Of a DNA stretch of 64,000 nt, positions 33,891 through 45,005 are shown piece by piece; the stretch's first letter is position 1; each line of letters opens with the position of its first letter. Origin of the DNA: Neoceratodus forsteri (lineage: Eukaryota; Chordata; Ceratodontiformes; Ceratodontidae). Position numbers and translations under genes: made by a program. The DNA is taken from assembly GCA_016271365.2 (NCBI GenBank), contig JADMNL010000028.1, positions 51,540,001-51,604,000 on the forward strand, in the 5' to 3' direction. The notes below the pieces were generated by a model. The model had not been told where the DNA came from, ran no database searches, and was given only the letters and a program-made list of their open reading frames with translations.

Positions 33891-34124
33891 AATACATTTT
33901 ATTTTACTAAGCATCATTGGTTAGCCTTGTTTTCATATATGAACTGCAGTCTAACCTTCACACACACAACCTACACTCTTATGAGGAGCACCTGACCCAC
34001 CATTAGTGCACACCCTCTTTAATTCTGGATCCACCTATGGGTTGCCTTGATTGGTACTGGGCTTCTCCCATTTAAACTACATTTCCTTTATACTGAGGTT
34101 GGCTGGGCTGGACCCACGGCATGA

Positions 34125-34324
34125 ACTTATATAAACTCTAACATACAATGCAGGCTACTGAACCTCTCACTGCTGCATACTGTTCTAAGGCCAGCTGCAG
34201 GAGAGTCTGGGATTTGCAATAAAAGAAGATGTAAACATTTGTAACCCCTTTTGTTCTGATAGTGAGTGCTACGATTTACTACAGCTTGCAAATTACAGAG
34301 CCACATTAAAACAGAGCTAATTAA
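34125..34324. repeat. Dispersed repeat R1, left part of copy 2
   Basis: Matches 18096-18241 plus 24318-24395 without the hAT element, and so serves as the empty-site reference for that insertion. It is itself cut at a TTAA (34321-34324) and resumes at 36236. Confidence 0.7.
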
Positions 34325-36231
34325 TTATAACCAACCTACAAATGGGGGTTCCCAAAAGGTCTTCCTTGAGCTTGCCTAATTGCTCACTGCCAGGCTGGTA
34401 TCCTGCATTTTAGCAGTTTAAATGTGATTGCCAGAGAGAGCCTGTATAGCCTCTGTGTACTGTCTCTTTAAGAGCTGCCTGGATTGCAGTCATAATTAAT
34501 CTGAGGGAGCTCTGTTAGAACATATACTTGTTTGCTGATCATTTGTTAGAGTAGTAATAATATTGCCGTTTGTTCTAACCTGCCTTCTTTGCAGCATGGA
34601 CAGTCCTGTTTGTTTCCATCATCTTGGTTCTGGACTGCAGAATGGGCCAATCAGTACATTTGGGACTCTAAAATGGAGCCTGCCTACAGGGGCTTGGTGG
34701 GGCCAAAATGTGTAGGAATTTTAGTTTTGGGCTTTTGGCGCCTAAAATAACCTGGAGGGGGGGAGCCCTTGTTGTGACTGACAGACGGATCAGCCAATAG
34801 AACCTTTTGGATCTTGAGAAAAGTCCCACACTGCTTGCAGTTTCAGTTAGATCCGAGTTGGGAAGTGAAGAAGTAACAGCTTGAGATAGTTTGAGCAGCA
34901 ATCCATAGTGAATTTGCACAGGAGAACTGTGGAAAGGCCTGAGTTTGGCCTGCATGCCTGCCTTCTGTTCCTGTGAGGGAACTTGTGGATTTTTTTTTTT
35001 TGGACTGAATCCGAACTTGGACAGCGAATTAAGCCACTGAATTGTGACCAGGCTTTAAACTGAAGACCAAAGATTTGCTGAATGTGATCGGCCTGTCAGG
35101 ACTTCCAGCTACCTCTGAACTCCCGGATTGTGCAGAGATTCTGTAATTGCGCCCGGAGAGCCATTTGCCTGGTACAGTGGAATTTCCTTACATATAAATG
35201 TGCTGTGTGCTTATAGTGGGTCGTGATTTGGTTCCCCACTGTGTGTCTGAACTGTGTTTTGCTTGCTGGAGGCTGTATCCAGCTCCACAGACTGAATCCA
35301 TATCCATTTCCATTTGCCTGGGCCCTGCTTCACTGGCCCAGCCAGAATTCACTGCATAGAAAGTCATCAAGACCGGCTCTGGGATCAGCCGCCTGCTCAA
35401 CGCCTTGAAAAGGAACAACGCCTCAGTGATTCGCGGTGGGCCCTGCTTCTCCAGGCACTACAGTTCAATAGCCTTGCAGTCTCGATTTCGGCCTGCCTGT
35501 GTCCAGTATTGGGTATCGTAAGTAAACATCAGGGTAGCTCCCTGCAACAACAGCTAAATCTAAAAGTGTTGTCATCTGATTGTCTTGTTGCCTTTTCTGA
35601 GCCCTCCGGCTCTGGATTACAAATAGTGTGTGTGTTGTGCATGTTGCTTTCTTCCATCACAGGGCCCCAATCCGCTGCGAAGTTCCTGGCTAGCCCACCG
35701 TTTTCCTACCTGGATACCCAGAGTGTGTGACTGTGTAGGGACTCTGAACTGCATGCATAACTGTCTGATTAATACAGCTTTTAAGCAAATCAACCTGATT
35801 ATGCCCTTCCTTGTTCACGCCTTCTGAAGAAATCAGATTTAACTTTGTTTGCATTTAACCTCTGACTGTGGTTCCAGTTTGTGCCAAAAGTATTGTACTG
35901 TTGCTATTTGCTGTGCTTAACCTTGTTTTGCAGGGGGTCCCCAGAGTCAAGCTAGAGGAACCAGCCCTGGTGGTACGTGCAAACGGTGTGGGTAATTGCC
36001 TGGTCAGTAAGGTTCATTGTGAAAGTAATTACTGTATATTGTTCAGGCCACTAGAAGGGAAAGAGGGGGTTACAGTGTCCCGGAGGTCTGTGCCCAGGTT
36101 AGCTTGACCACTAACAACCCTGACCCCCCGGGTGAAGGCACCAGTTTCTATATCCAGGCCCCTTAACCTGTTACTAGCCAAGCAGACAGGGGTAGTAGCC
36201 CTTAGGACAGTGCCATCTAGGGGTTACATAG
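34325..36231. mobile_element. Insert bounded by TTAA (piggyBac- or Kolobok-like candidate)
   Basis: Comparison of the two R1 copies shows an extra 1907 bases here. TTAA lies on both sides (34321-34324, 36232-36235). The left end reads TTATAACCAACCTACA and the right end (reverse complement) CTATGTAACCCCTAGATGG, which can be aligned as poor inverted repeats. TTAA duplication is the mark of piggyBac and Kolobok superfamilies. No transposase is seen. Open frames at 35314-35730 and nearby show no domain. A solo LTR is an alternative. Confidence 0.4.
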
Positions 36232-36235
36232 TTAA

Positions 36236-36262
36236 AGGGAACATACACACCAAATATCACTA
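36236..36262. repeat. Dispersed repeat R1, right part of copy 2
   Basis: AAGGGAACATACACACCAAA matches 24396-24415 in copy 1 and defines the right edge of the insert. Confidence 0.6.
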
Positions 36263-36606
36263 GTTTTTCTTGTTGTTGACAACAAAGGAACACAATGGTG
36301 ATCATAGGAGTATATCACATGATTTGCATTTTTGCAATTGTCTGCAGTCTGCCATTTTTGCCATTTGCCCTGGTTCCTGAGTGGCTAGAGTTCTAGCTTT
36401 TGGGTCTGTCTGACAAGGTCCTCCATGTTATAGAAGCCTCTTCTAAAGGAGACAACTTGTCAGTACTATGCCTTCAAATGGGAGCACTTTTTCCATTTGG
36501 TGACAGGGCAGGGAGCTTGACCCCCTTCTCTTGCCCTGTGGATAGCATCCTGGATTACTTGTGATCCATCTGTCAATCAAGCCTAAGGTCAACAATCCTC
36601 AAGGTG

Positions 36607-36925
36607 CACCTAGCATGCTAGCCCAGTGGCATGGAGAGCTGAGGCACTGGGCACCTTTCTCCTGCCATACTGGTGACCCAGGGTTGGGAATTGACTCAGG
36701 TTGCTCAGGGACTGGCAGAGTGAGGGAGGATCAAAGATCCTTGTACAAGAAGCTTGCAGTAAGCAGCCACCACCCACCAGACTAGCCACCACCAGCTACC
36801 ATCCAGTCAGATACCTCCAGCAGCCCAGAGTCTGGTGCCAGCATTTAATCTTTTGTGAGATGCCACCTCTAGAGGTTGAGAGGGTCATTCGTTCTCAATG
36901 ACCATTACCATTCAATGCATTGGTG
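36607..36925 (+). mobile_element. tRNA-derived SINE (family S2), copy 2
   Basis: TAGCCCAGTGG at 36619-36629 fits the RNA polymerase III A-box pattern, and GGTGACCCAGGGTTGGGAAT near 36671-36690 resembles a B-box region. The body ends near GAGAGGGTCATTC and CAATGACCATTACC. The head aligns with 23348-23480. It is not the MIR-like family above. Confidence 0.6.
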
Positions 36926-37286
36926 CTGTCAATCTGATCTCTTTCATAGATATTACATTCATAACAAAAATCAAGAAAATATACATTTTAGACACATACC
37001 AATCTAAGGCAAATTTCAGATCATAGCTCTGAAATCTAATGCCAAACCTCGGTGCCTCCATTTTCTTTTATGGCTGTGATCAAGACCCTTAATGGAAGAA
37101 CAGTGAAACTGCTCTTTTGTAACTTGAATTTATTTCTTGCTCTGGAGCAAATGGTTAATGGTCATTACTCTCACCTATGCAGAGATAATGAACCCTGGCT
37201 TTGGATTAGTGAAGGGGGTGGACCTTGAGGTGCCAGTCCTGATCAATATCCAATTCTTTGTTTCTGTGAACATGTTCAATATTTAG

Positions 37287-37545
37287 TGTTATTGACTCAA
37301 TAGGTTACATGCTTGCCTCTAGGACCAGAAGGACACAGGCTGGTGCCCCACACCAGGAAATTGGGCTAATATTCAGTATTGATACTGTAGTGTAGCACCC
37401 CGGTGTGGGATGTACTACGCTGATGTTAAGGTGGTAGCTTTTGTATGAGATGTTAAACCAAGGTCCCTTCTGTCCATCTTTTCTGGTTGTCTAGGTGGAA
37501 GTTAGAGATCCCATGGAACTTAACGCAAAAGTCAAGTAACTTTTT
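37287..37545 (+). mobile_element. SINE with Deu-type core
   Basis: The block GAGATGTTAAACCAAGGTCC near 37458-37477 and the following GTGGAAGTTAGAGATCCCAT (37496-37515) are recognisably the Deu core shared by AmnSINE/SINE3-type elements of vertebrates. An upstream GGTTACATGC region could be the tRNA or 5S head. It is old and diverged. Confidence 0.65.
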
Positions 37546-38204
37546 ATTTTAAAATCAGTTAGCAAATTATAATACACTATTCATAAACATGTCATGTCAT
37601 TATTCCCTACCTCTAGGACCCACGCCCTTATTATATGCACTTCTTTTACACGATTTCTGCTACACAGTATTTCTAGTGACATCATTACGGGGGTATTAAA
37701 GTGTTTTTCCCATTAGTCATGGAAAGCTTCAGTCTGCATTATTAGCAGTTCCTCCTAATATAGCAACCCAATTAAAACTTATAATTGTCCAACCATGATT
37801 TCAGGTGCCACCTCCTGGATGGTATAAGAGATACTTGGCACTGTGCTTGCTATAGGAAAAATTTGAAGATGATGAACACCAACTGCTGCATTCCCGCCTC
37901 ACATTTCCCTTTTGGAAGGGAGTTTAGGCTGTAAAACAATCCATCTATCCTGAGGATTGCACAAGAGGCTCCCTTAAGACCCTTAAAACATAGCTCCAAT
38001 GTTGTGGGTAAAGGAGCATTCTGAGAATGAGGTCTTTATTTTGCTTTGCTTTACAAAGGAGGCTATGTGATAGTACTGTTTAATTGGATTTTTATGCATT
38101 ACGTTTGATTTCAATTATGGTCACACAAGCAGATTAAACCATATGATTGCATCTCACTTTTTTATCAGGATCCTTTCATTTTGCATATCACTAGAGCCAC
38201 ACTT

Positions 38205-38270
38205 TAAATACAGAAATTTATGGCAGATAAGGACTGCTAGGACCGCTAGGCCCACTCAGTCTTCCCATTT
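38205..38270 (-). mobile_element. CR1-like (C2) 3'-end remnant
   Basis: The complement reads GGGCAGACTGAGTGGGCCTA, then a GTCCTTATCTGCCAT block, then AAATTTCTGTATTT. This matches the 3' end of the C2 element near 16237-16290. Only the terminal ~65 bases remain. Confidence 0.7.
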
Positions 38271-39675
38271 TCTCTACTTGCTGCAGAAACCACAGACCCT
38301 ACTCGACCTCTGGTTTTGTTCTCTTTCCTATCACTCTGGTTTGGCAACTTGCCTGTTCTGGTGCTTCACAAGGGACCACCATCCTATAATGGAACCAATG
38401 TGGCCCAGATTCCTCACCTGCAGCCCTGTCTGCTCTGGCCAGAGTTTATTACCTCCATGTCTCACTCCTTGCACATTCCAGACAGTCCCCCTTCAGAGTC
38501 TGTGCACATTAATAGCACCTCCAGCAGTGTATCTGCAGTGTCCTTGTGTTCTCCTGTTTCTGTCCTCAGTGTGAATAATCCATTATCTGCATTACTTCCT
38601 GTAGTTCCCTATTATGCTCTAAACAGAATGGACCAGCATGGTATGTGGGCAGCTCCTCAAACTGGAATGCAATATAGAAATGAAATTGTCATAAATAGGA
38701 CATCACACATAACATTGTTTTCTTGGTCTGTGACCTTGATTTTCCAAAATAGTAGGTTGGGGGGTATTACTTTGCTTGCTGTGTAATTAACAACTGTCTA
38801 CACACATATAAAAATAAAATGTTCCAGTGAGACAGCATCTGTATAACGAAGCATAGAGAGAGTGAGATCATTCCATGCAAATGTGCAGCAAGAAGGCATA
38901 GCCGACCCAAGAGATTAACAGTAGAGATCTCCCTTGTCTGAGCACATCAATAATACCAAGTGAAGCCATAAAGTGAGCCACTGCCTTCACAAAGAAGGAT
39001 TTCTTCATGTTTTTGAGATCAAACACTCAGTCCCTAATTGTACTACTCAAGTGCTGTGATATAGATTACGTACAGCTGTAATGTATGCACCTACTGTACA
39101 TACCCTCTTTTTCTGCAAATATGTTCTGATGTTGCATACACTGTTGGAGATATGGACAGCAACCAAATTCAATTATCTAACCACATGAAAGCATTTTTGT
39201 ATTTTTTAATTGAGAAATATTTCAGATATACAGAACATTTGCTCTGCATTTTAAAGGACATTTTATTGTGTATTGCATTCTTGCAGGTAGAAATTATACG
39301 TTCTTGAATTAGTTAAGGTAGGATTTTTAGATGCAGCTCTTGTGAGGTTATTGAAGGCAAGGCATATATATATATTTTTTTCCTCTGTTTACCTCCGCAG
39401 GCCCAAGGCTGTCATTATAAGAAGTGGAAGGGCCTTTAGGGGCCTGTCTAGGCTGTACTCTGCTGCACACTGGCCATATAACATATTACAACATTTTTAA
39501 GCTGTTCTATTACTCACTGTGCAATGATATTATATTATTATAAGAAGGCCAGTCAAATCAAAATCATAGTTTTCAGAGAAGACACGTACCAGATTTAACA
39601 TGGTATACTACAATGGGTAAGATACATGCCCAAGTGAGTATTAAACATTATAATATGAATATTATGCAGAATATG
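38271..39675. other. Unassigned intergenic sequence
   Basis: Overlapping frames at 38143-38786 (143 and 156 codons) show no domain I recognise. AT-rich elsewhere. An (AT)n run lies at 39364-39374. Confidence 0.4.

Positions 39676-39708
<33 letters not shown>
39676..39708. repeat. (GT)n microsatellite
   Basis: About 16 GT dinucleotides, just upstream of composite repeat II. Confidence 0.95.
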
Positions 39709-39710
<2 letters not shown>

Positions 39711-40269
39711 CCACATACAACAAGCATTTGTCAATGCCGAAGTTTTGCTTGCTGGTATTAGCATTGGACATGCAAGAGTTAGACAGATGCAGACTAGGAA
39801 TGGCAGTGAAGTATTGAAGTTCACACCAACCCCACCTCCATCCTGTAGAGACGGACAGGCATTGGGGTAAGTGTTTGGGTCGTCAGCCATGATGGGTATG
39901 CCATGTGATCGTCACCCTATTCTGCAGACAGCGACACGTGTTGAGGTGTGCCTTAGGGTGTTTGGCTTTACAGTCACTGCATTCCATAAGGACATATGCT
40001 GAAATAGGTGCAGCATAGGAAAATGGGGTGAAGTCTGGGGCCGAAGAGTGCAAGGTACACCTCGATGGCCTGTCAGTGGCTGGAGGTTGGGGTTGGATGG
40101 CATGAGCAGTACAGACGGCAATGCAAAGGCACACCCTAAGGCCTGTCACTCTGTGCAGGGTAGGACGTTATGGTTAGAAACCGTAATGCTGCAGGAGTTT
40201 GTTGGTATTTATACTATCAATTTTCAACATGGCCTTTTGTGAGCCTACCTATGAAAAGTGGCACTGTGA

Positions 40270-41690
40270 TTATGTTTGTGTCCCCAACATTGATTTCCAA
40301 CAGCGACAGTGCCATTCTGCGCCACATGAACAAAAACACAGATCAGGTAGGATGTGAAGAATGACAGCTGTACCATCCACAGGGAGGTGTGAAGAAATGG
40401 CAATGTTGAACAGCTGTACTGGGAATATAAAAAGTGCTCACACATCCGCGCATACAGTATGTGGAAACTGCGCATTGCATGTGCATTACACAGTCATTTA
40501 ATGGACGTTAGTCACCAAAGTTTCAAAATAGGCATTGTAGGACCTCTGCTCATGAACAGTGTCAGTGTGATTTTCTTTAGTGTCCTGAACACTGATTTTC
40601 CCACAGCAGCTATGCTATTCTGTGCCAGAAGTACAAAAACATTTTTCGTCCAGAATGTGAAAAATGACAGCTGTACTGTTCATAAGGAGGTGCAGTACAA
40701 TTATACAATTACAATGTTGAAAAGCTGGAGTGAACATATTACAAATGTGCAAAGTTATGAACATGACTGGGAACTGGGCAATGCACACTTGTAACAGTCA
40801 TTTTATGGAGTTTCATCACCGCGTTTTCAACATAGGCATTTTACGGCCTCTGCTAATGAACAGTGTCATTGTGATTTTCTCAATGTGCCCCCAACACTGA
40901 TTTCCCACAGCAACTGCGCTGCAGGTGCATAAATACATTTCGGCCAGGATGTCGAAAATGACAGCTGTACTGTTCATAAGGAGGGCTGGAAAAATGGCAA
41001 TGTCGAAAATCTGGAGTGAACATATTACAAATTTGCGAAGTTATGAGCATGCGTAGAAACTGTGCAATGCACGCTTGTAACAGTCATTTTACGGAGTTTC
41101 ATCACCAGATTTTCAACATAGGCATTTTATGGCCTCTGCTAATGAACAGTGTCACTGTGTTTGGTAATGTGTCCAGGGCACTGATTTCCCACAGCAACCG
41201 CGCTATTCTGCACCAGAAATGCAAATACATATTTCGGCCAGGATGTGAAAAATGACAGCTCTACTGTTTATAAGGAGGTGCAGAAAAATGGCAATATTGA
41301 AAATCTGGATAGAAAATATTGCAAATTCACGAACTTTTAAGTGTGCGTAGCAAATGTGCAACGCACGCTTGTAAAATAGTCATTTTGTTTGGATTTTTTC
41401 CACCAAATTTGCAACATACACTTTTTGAGAGCCCACTTCATGAGCACTGGCACTGTCGTTTCGTTAATCAGTCCTGAAAGGTGATTCCGCACAGTGACTG
41501 CGAAATCACCTTTCAGGACCGACTAACGCCATGACAGTGACTGAATTCATGAGGAGGGGTCCAAAAAAATCCATGTTGAAAATCTGGTGCCATAATTCCA
41601 AAAAATGCCTGAGATATGCAACAAAGTTGAGAACCCTAATTCTCCCATTACACAGCTTACCGGCATTTCCTCAGTTACGCAGTCAGCTTT
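40270..41690. repeat. ~300-bp tandem array, five units (copy II)
   Basis: Units anchored on the CACTGATTTCCCACAGC-like block begin at about 40288, 40591, 40896, 41180 and 41471. The first four are alike. The fifth is the divergent type that also ends the array in copy I. Confidence 0.9.
41471..41519. repeat. Long hairpin in the last array unit
   Basis: Arms 41471-41491 and 41499-41519 pair over 21 positions with one mismatch around a 7-base loop (CAGTGAC). Outer bases read GTCCTGAAAGGTGATT. The same site in copy I (about 30466-30515) keeps the inner pairs only. Confidence 0.9.
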
Positions 41691-41924
41691 GAAGAGTGCA
41701 GGCGTGTTCCTGGTCCACTGAAGAACATTGCGCCAGACTCGGAGCTAAGTATGGGGTGAGGGGGTGTGGGGAGGCAGGGTGTGCAGTGGGTGGGCATGGT
41801 TTGTGGGGGAGGAGCCAGGGAGACACCAGGGACAGTTTTCCTTTGCAGAGGCATTGGGCACGCTGGGGTGGGTTCCCAGAATGCCACCTGAATATTTTTG
41901 TTGGGGGAGAGTGTAGCCGATGGG

Positions 41925-42225
41925 GGATTGGGCACCCCATTGGTACAAATACGGGGGGCGCAAGAGCTAAGTGGGATTGGGCACCCTCTCGGACTCTCCC
42001 GCAACTCTTTGGGGGGGTCTGATGCTGACAGGGAGTGGGCTCCCCCATCGGCACATCAAACAGGGAGGGGAAACATACTGCCGATGGGGCCTGGGCTCCC
42101 CTGTTGGCAAGTCAGCACCGGGAAAGGATGCCGACGGGGATTGGGGCCCCCGTTGGCAAAAACACACTTGTGTGGGGAGGGTCACATGCTGGCGAAGGGG
42201 ATTGGGCACCCCCTCGGCACTGGAG
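41925..42225. repeat. Array of ~55-bp hairpin units (copy II)
   Basis: Six units with palindromic starts, such as GCCGACGGGGATTGGGG followed by CCCCCGTTGGC at 42131-42158. Spacers are purine-rich and differ in length. Paired changes in the arms (GAT/ATC, GAC/GTT) suggest the hairpin, rather than the exact bases, has been kept or copied. Confidence 0.8.
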
Positions 42226-42227
42226 CT

Positions 42228-42275
42228 GTTATTGTTTGTGAACACGGAGACAAGGCACCACCATGTTCACAAACA
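42228..42275. repeat. Palindrome closing the hairpin array (copy II)
   Basis: ATTGTTTGTGAACACGG pairs with CCATGTTCACAAACAAT (16 of 17 positions). Same position and core as 31167-31219. Confidence 0.85.
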
Positions 42276-42610
42276 ATATCACACTAGCAATGTTCTGCCC
42301 AGCAATGATGGGTCACTCCCTCAATGCAGTGAATCATTGATGCTGCAATGATGAGATGGCCCGTGATTCCTGCGGTGAAAACATTACAACTTGGTACACC
42401 TTCTGGAAGCCAGTGTCAGCACACTGTGCCTCCATTTGTGCACCACGGCTAGGCCCCCAAATGCACTGCTTCTGTTGGATGCCACATTGCTACGCCTCCC
42501 AAACCCCCTTCTCTCCTAAGCTGTCACATAATATTTCTTGCCCATGTGCAAGCAAACATAAAAATGAGTATGTCACGTACTGAACTGCCTGCTACACATC
42601 TGATACAAAA

Positions 42611-43385
42611 ATGTTCCAGGAAAACAAACCAGAAAGATGTACCATGATCTTCACAATGTTACTAGTGGCAGATTGTGCCGTTAATGCCATGCTCTTCCTG
42701 CACTCACAGCATATTGTGAAGCATCCTATCAGTTATTGCTGGGTGTCTCTTGGCCCCACCACATCACAGCAAGCACTATCAATCCCCAAAACTGAGGGAA
42801 CACTAATTGGATGGAGGGGCATCTGTGCCCCCATCTATTAGCTCCTGATGCCTGTTGAAACCATTGCAGAATTGCCATTCACAAACCTATGCAAGAGCTG
42901 CCACTGGCAGAGCCCACTCAGCTGGCTATGTTGCAAGCAGCAGCTAGTGGCAATTCATGGAGCCCAGTTGGCTGGCTGTGTCGGTAGCCCACATTGGTGG
43001 CAATTCAGTGTCTGCTCAGTGAGCCATGTCAGGATCCACCATGGGTGGTAATGCATGCAAGCCACTGCAAGCAGCAATGCACTTCCTTCTCTGCGAGTGG
43101 TGATCTTATCCTATGGGGGGGAGGATTAGTAAGGGCAACTCAGATGTTTCCATGACACCACTCAGCTGCTTGCTGGGTGGTTTTGTGCAGATGAAAGCAT
43201 CAAGCCCGTTTCTCATAGGAGCGTCTTGATCTTTTCAACTACAAGACATTTCCACCCCACAAGCGCCGAACAGTATCATGATCAGCCTTACTGATCACTG
43301 GCCTATCACTGTCAAGCCCACGGCAGCCTATGCTGCACTGGACCTAATAGTAACACACCTCTGAAATGCATGCAAACACAAAGTA
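42611..43385. other. Unassigned sequence with a repeat shared with 51 kb
   Basis: 43228-43370 (TTTTCAACTACA, TCATGATCAGC, CTCTGAAATGCAT) aligns with 51027-51115. Otherwise no element was identified. Confidence 0.45.
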
Positions 43386-43845
43386 AGCAATAACACATGA
43401 CCGGGCATGAGGTTATTGGGTAATTATAACATATGTAGAAACAATTGTAGTGCTTTCATCAGCTGAAAGCAGCTCAGAGCTGTGTAATTACTGATCCATA
43501 ATTCCATGCCTGAACTACTTTCAGTCCAATGAACCTCAGAAGAGCTACAGACTGGTGTTTTCATTTCCACTTTTTCACAGCATTACTCAGGGAAAAAACA
43601 ATGCATGAATCCAATCAGCAATTATGTGCTGTTAGAAGCCTCTGCCAACAGTGTCTGGCTCCCAAGAACCTTGTGCCTAACACCTGTGAGAGGGATGTGA
43701 TTATTGGCCCATAATCATGCACCCTGTCATGCTTTATTGCATACTTACCACATGCCCCTCCACGCATGGGTCTGAGGCACAAGGCAACAGTTGAGTGCCC
43801 TTCAACCACAGGGTGGGGAGAAGTGAGGTAATTACCCAATAACTA
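43386..43845. mobile_element. Foldback MITE-like segment, copy 2
   Basis: Starts GCAATAACACATGACCGGGC like the MITE at 47148. GGTTATTGGGTAATTA at 43411-43426 pairs with TAATTACCCAATAACT at 43829-43844. A complementary copy of the start block lies at 43726-43744. The internal 400 bases are unassigned, so this may be two overlapping insertions. Confidence 0.45.
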
Positions 43846-45005
43846 CAAGCTCTGAAGTGTTAATGCATTAATAAAATAGCACTATAACAGTGAAAACACA
43901 ACACTAAATAAATCTTGATAAAGAAGACCTTCCCCAGTCACTTTGACTTTCATACATTAATTACCCCCTTCTTGCATTGATTCTGGAATTATTTGATTAC
44001 TGGCTGCTGCAGTTGGCTATTGCATTCTGAGTTGCTAAAAACTGCAGGGTGTACCAGGGCTTCTACAGCAAGCCTGGTGTTGCTGTGGGCCTAGGGTTGT
44101 ACTGCTGACATCACTGTAGGGCAGAGCCCATTTCACACAAAAACAAACATACAGACAAGGCATTTAGATTTTGGCATAATGCATTGTTAACGGGGTGCCT
44201 AGGGGAAGGGGGAACACAGTATGTACAATGAGTACTGGTAGGTTTCCCTTGCAACATTATTGCAACTGCATGGTACTGCACAGTGTGAGCCACTCCTCCA
44301 TCCTACAGTGATGTCATCAGGAGCTAGCGCCAAAGGCAAGTGCAGTAGGGCTCAAAAACAAATCCAAATTAAGGAAGGCAGAGTAAACCTTGGCCAGAAA
44401 TAACACATTCATCCACCTTTTCAGGTCTAGTACTGCATAGAATGACTACAAGATGTAACTTTCTGGACCATCAGGGAAGGTCCTGTTAAAGAATAAATCT
44501 TCATCAATAATAAATCCATTTTCACACCAGACAGACAGGTTTCCTCATCAAAGAGATCAAATTGATGGACAGTTAAGTCACTCATGTTGTTAGATGAACC
44601 TTTTTTTGTTTCTCCCAAGTATTAGTTACTGAGAATTCTGGAGTAGCGTAGTTACAAGACTTGCAAGGCACTTTCCAGACCTGTGTGGTTATTGGTTAAT
44701 TACTGCAAGGGTCTGAACAGCTATTGGCTAATCAGATCTTTGGAATTTTTTTATTTTGGCCGTTTTATAAAATGCATTTACCGTGTGCCATACCAATTCC
44801 ATCCACATCGCTGCATCCCTTAGTGATACCAGCAATGTGATGGATCAATAGGTAAGAAGAAGCTATGGCAAATTAAATATAGCACTATGCCTAATTCAGA
44901 ATATGAAATGCAAGATTCAGGAGATGCAGCTGGCTTCTTCAGTCTATCTCCTGAGCAGGTGAGAGAATGAGTGGGGTGATCTTTACTGCATGAAAAGATT
45001 TTAGT
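43846..45005. other. Unassigned intergenic sequence
   Basis: No gene or element recognised. Confidence 0.4.

Larger units (their letters stand above)
39719..42610. repeat. Composite repeat, copy II
   Basis: Shares with copy I the start CAAGCATTTGTCAATGCCGA (39721-39740), the ~300-bp array, the GTATGGGGTGAGGG...GTGGGGAGGCAGGGTG block near 41749-41781, the hairpin array, the palindrome and the tail (CATAATATTTCTTGC near 42527). It lacks the 143-bp array and instead has 500 bases of other sequence (39741-40240), within which a 12-base inverted repeat (GCCTTAGGGTGT near 39951 and ACACCCTAAGGC near 40131) is visible. Confidence 0.7.

Noticed and set aside
34325..36231. Endogenous retrovirus
   Set aside because: No gag, pol or env motifs and no paired LTRs. 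TTAA borders fit a DNA transposon better.
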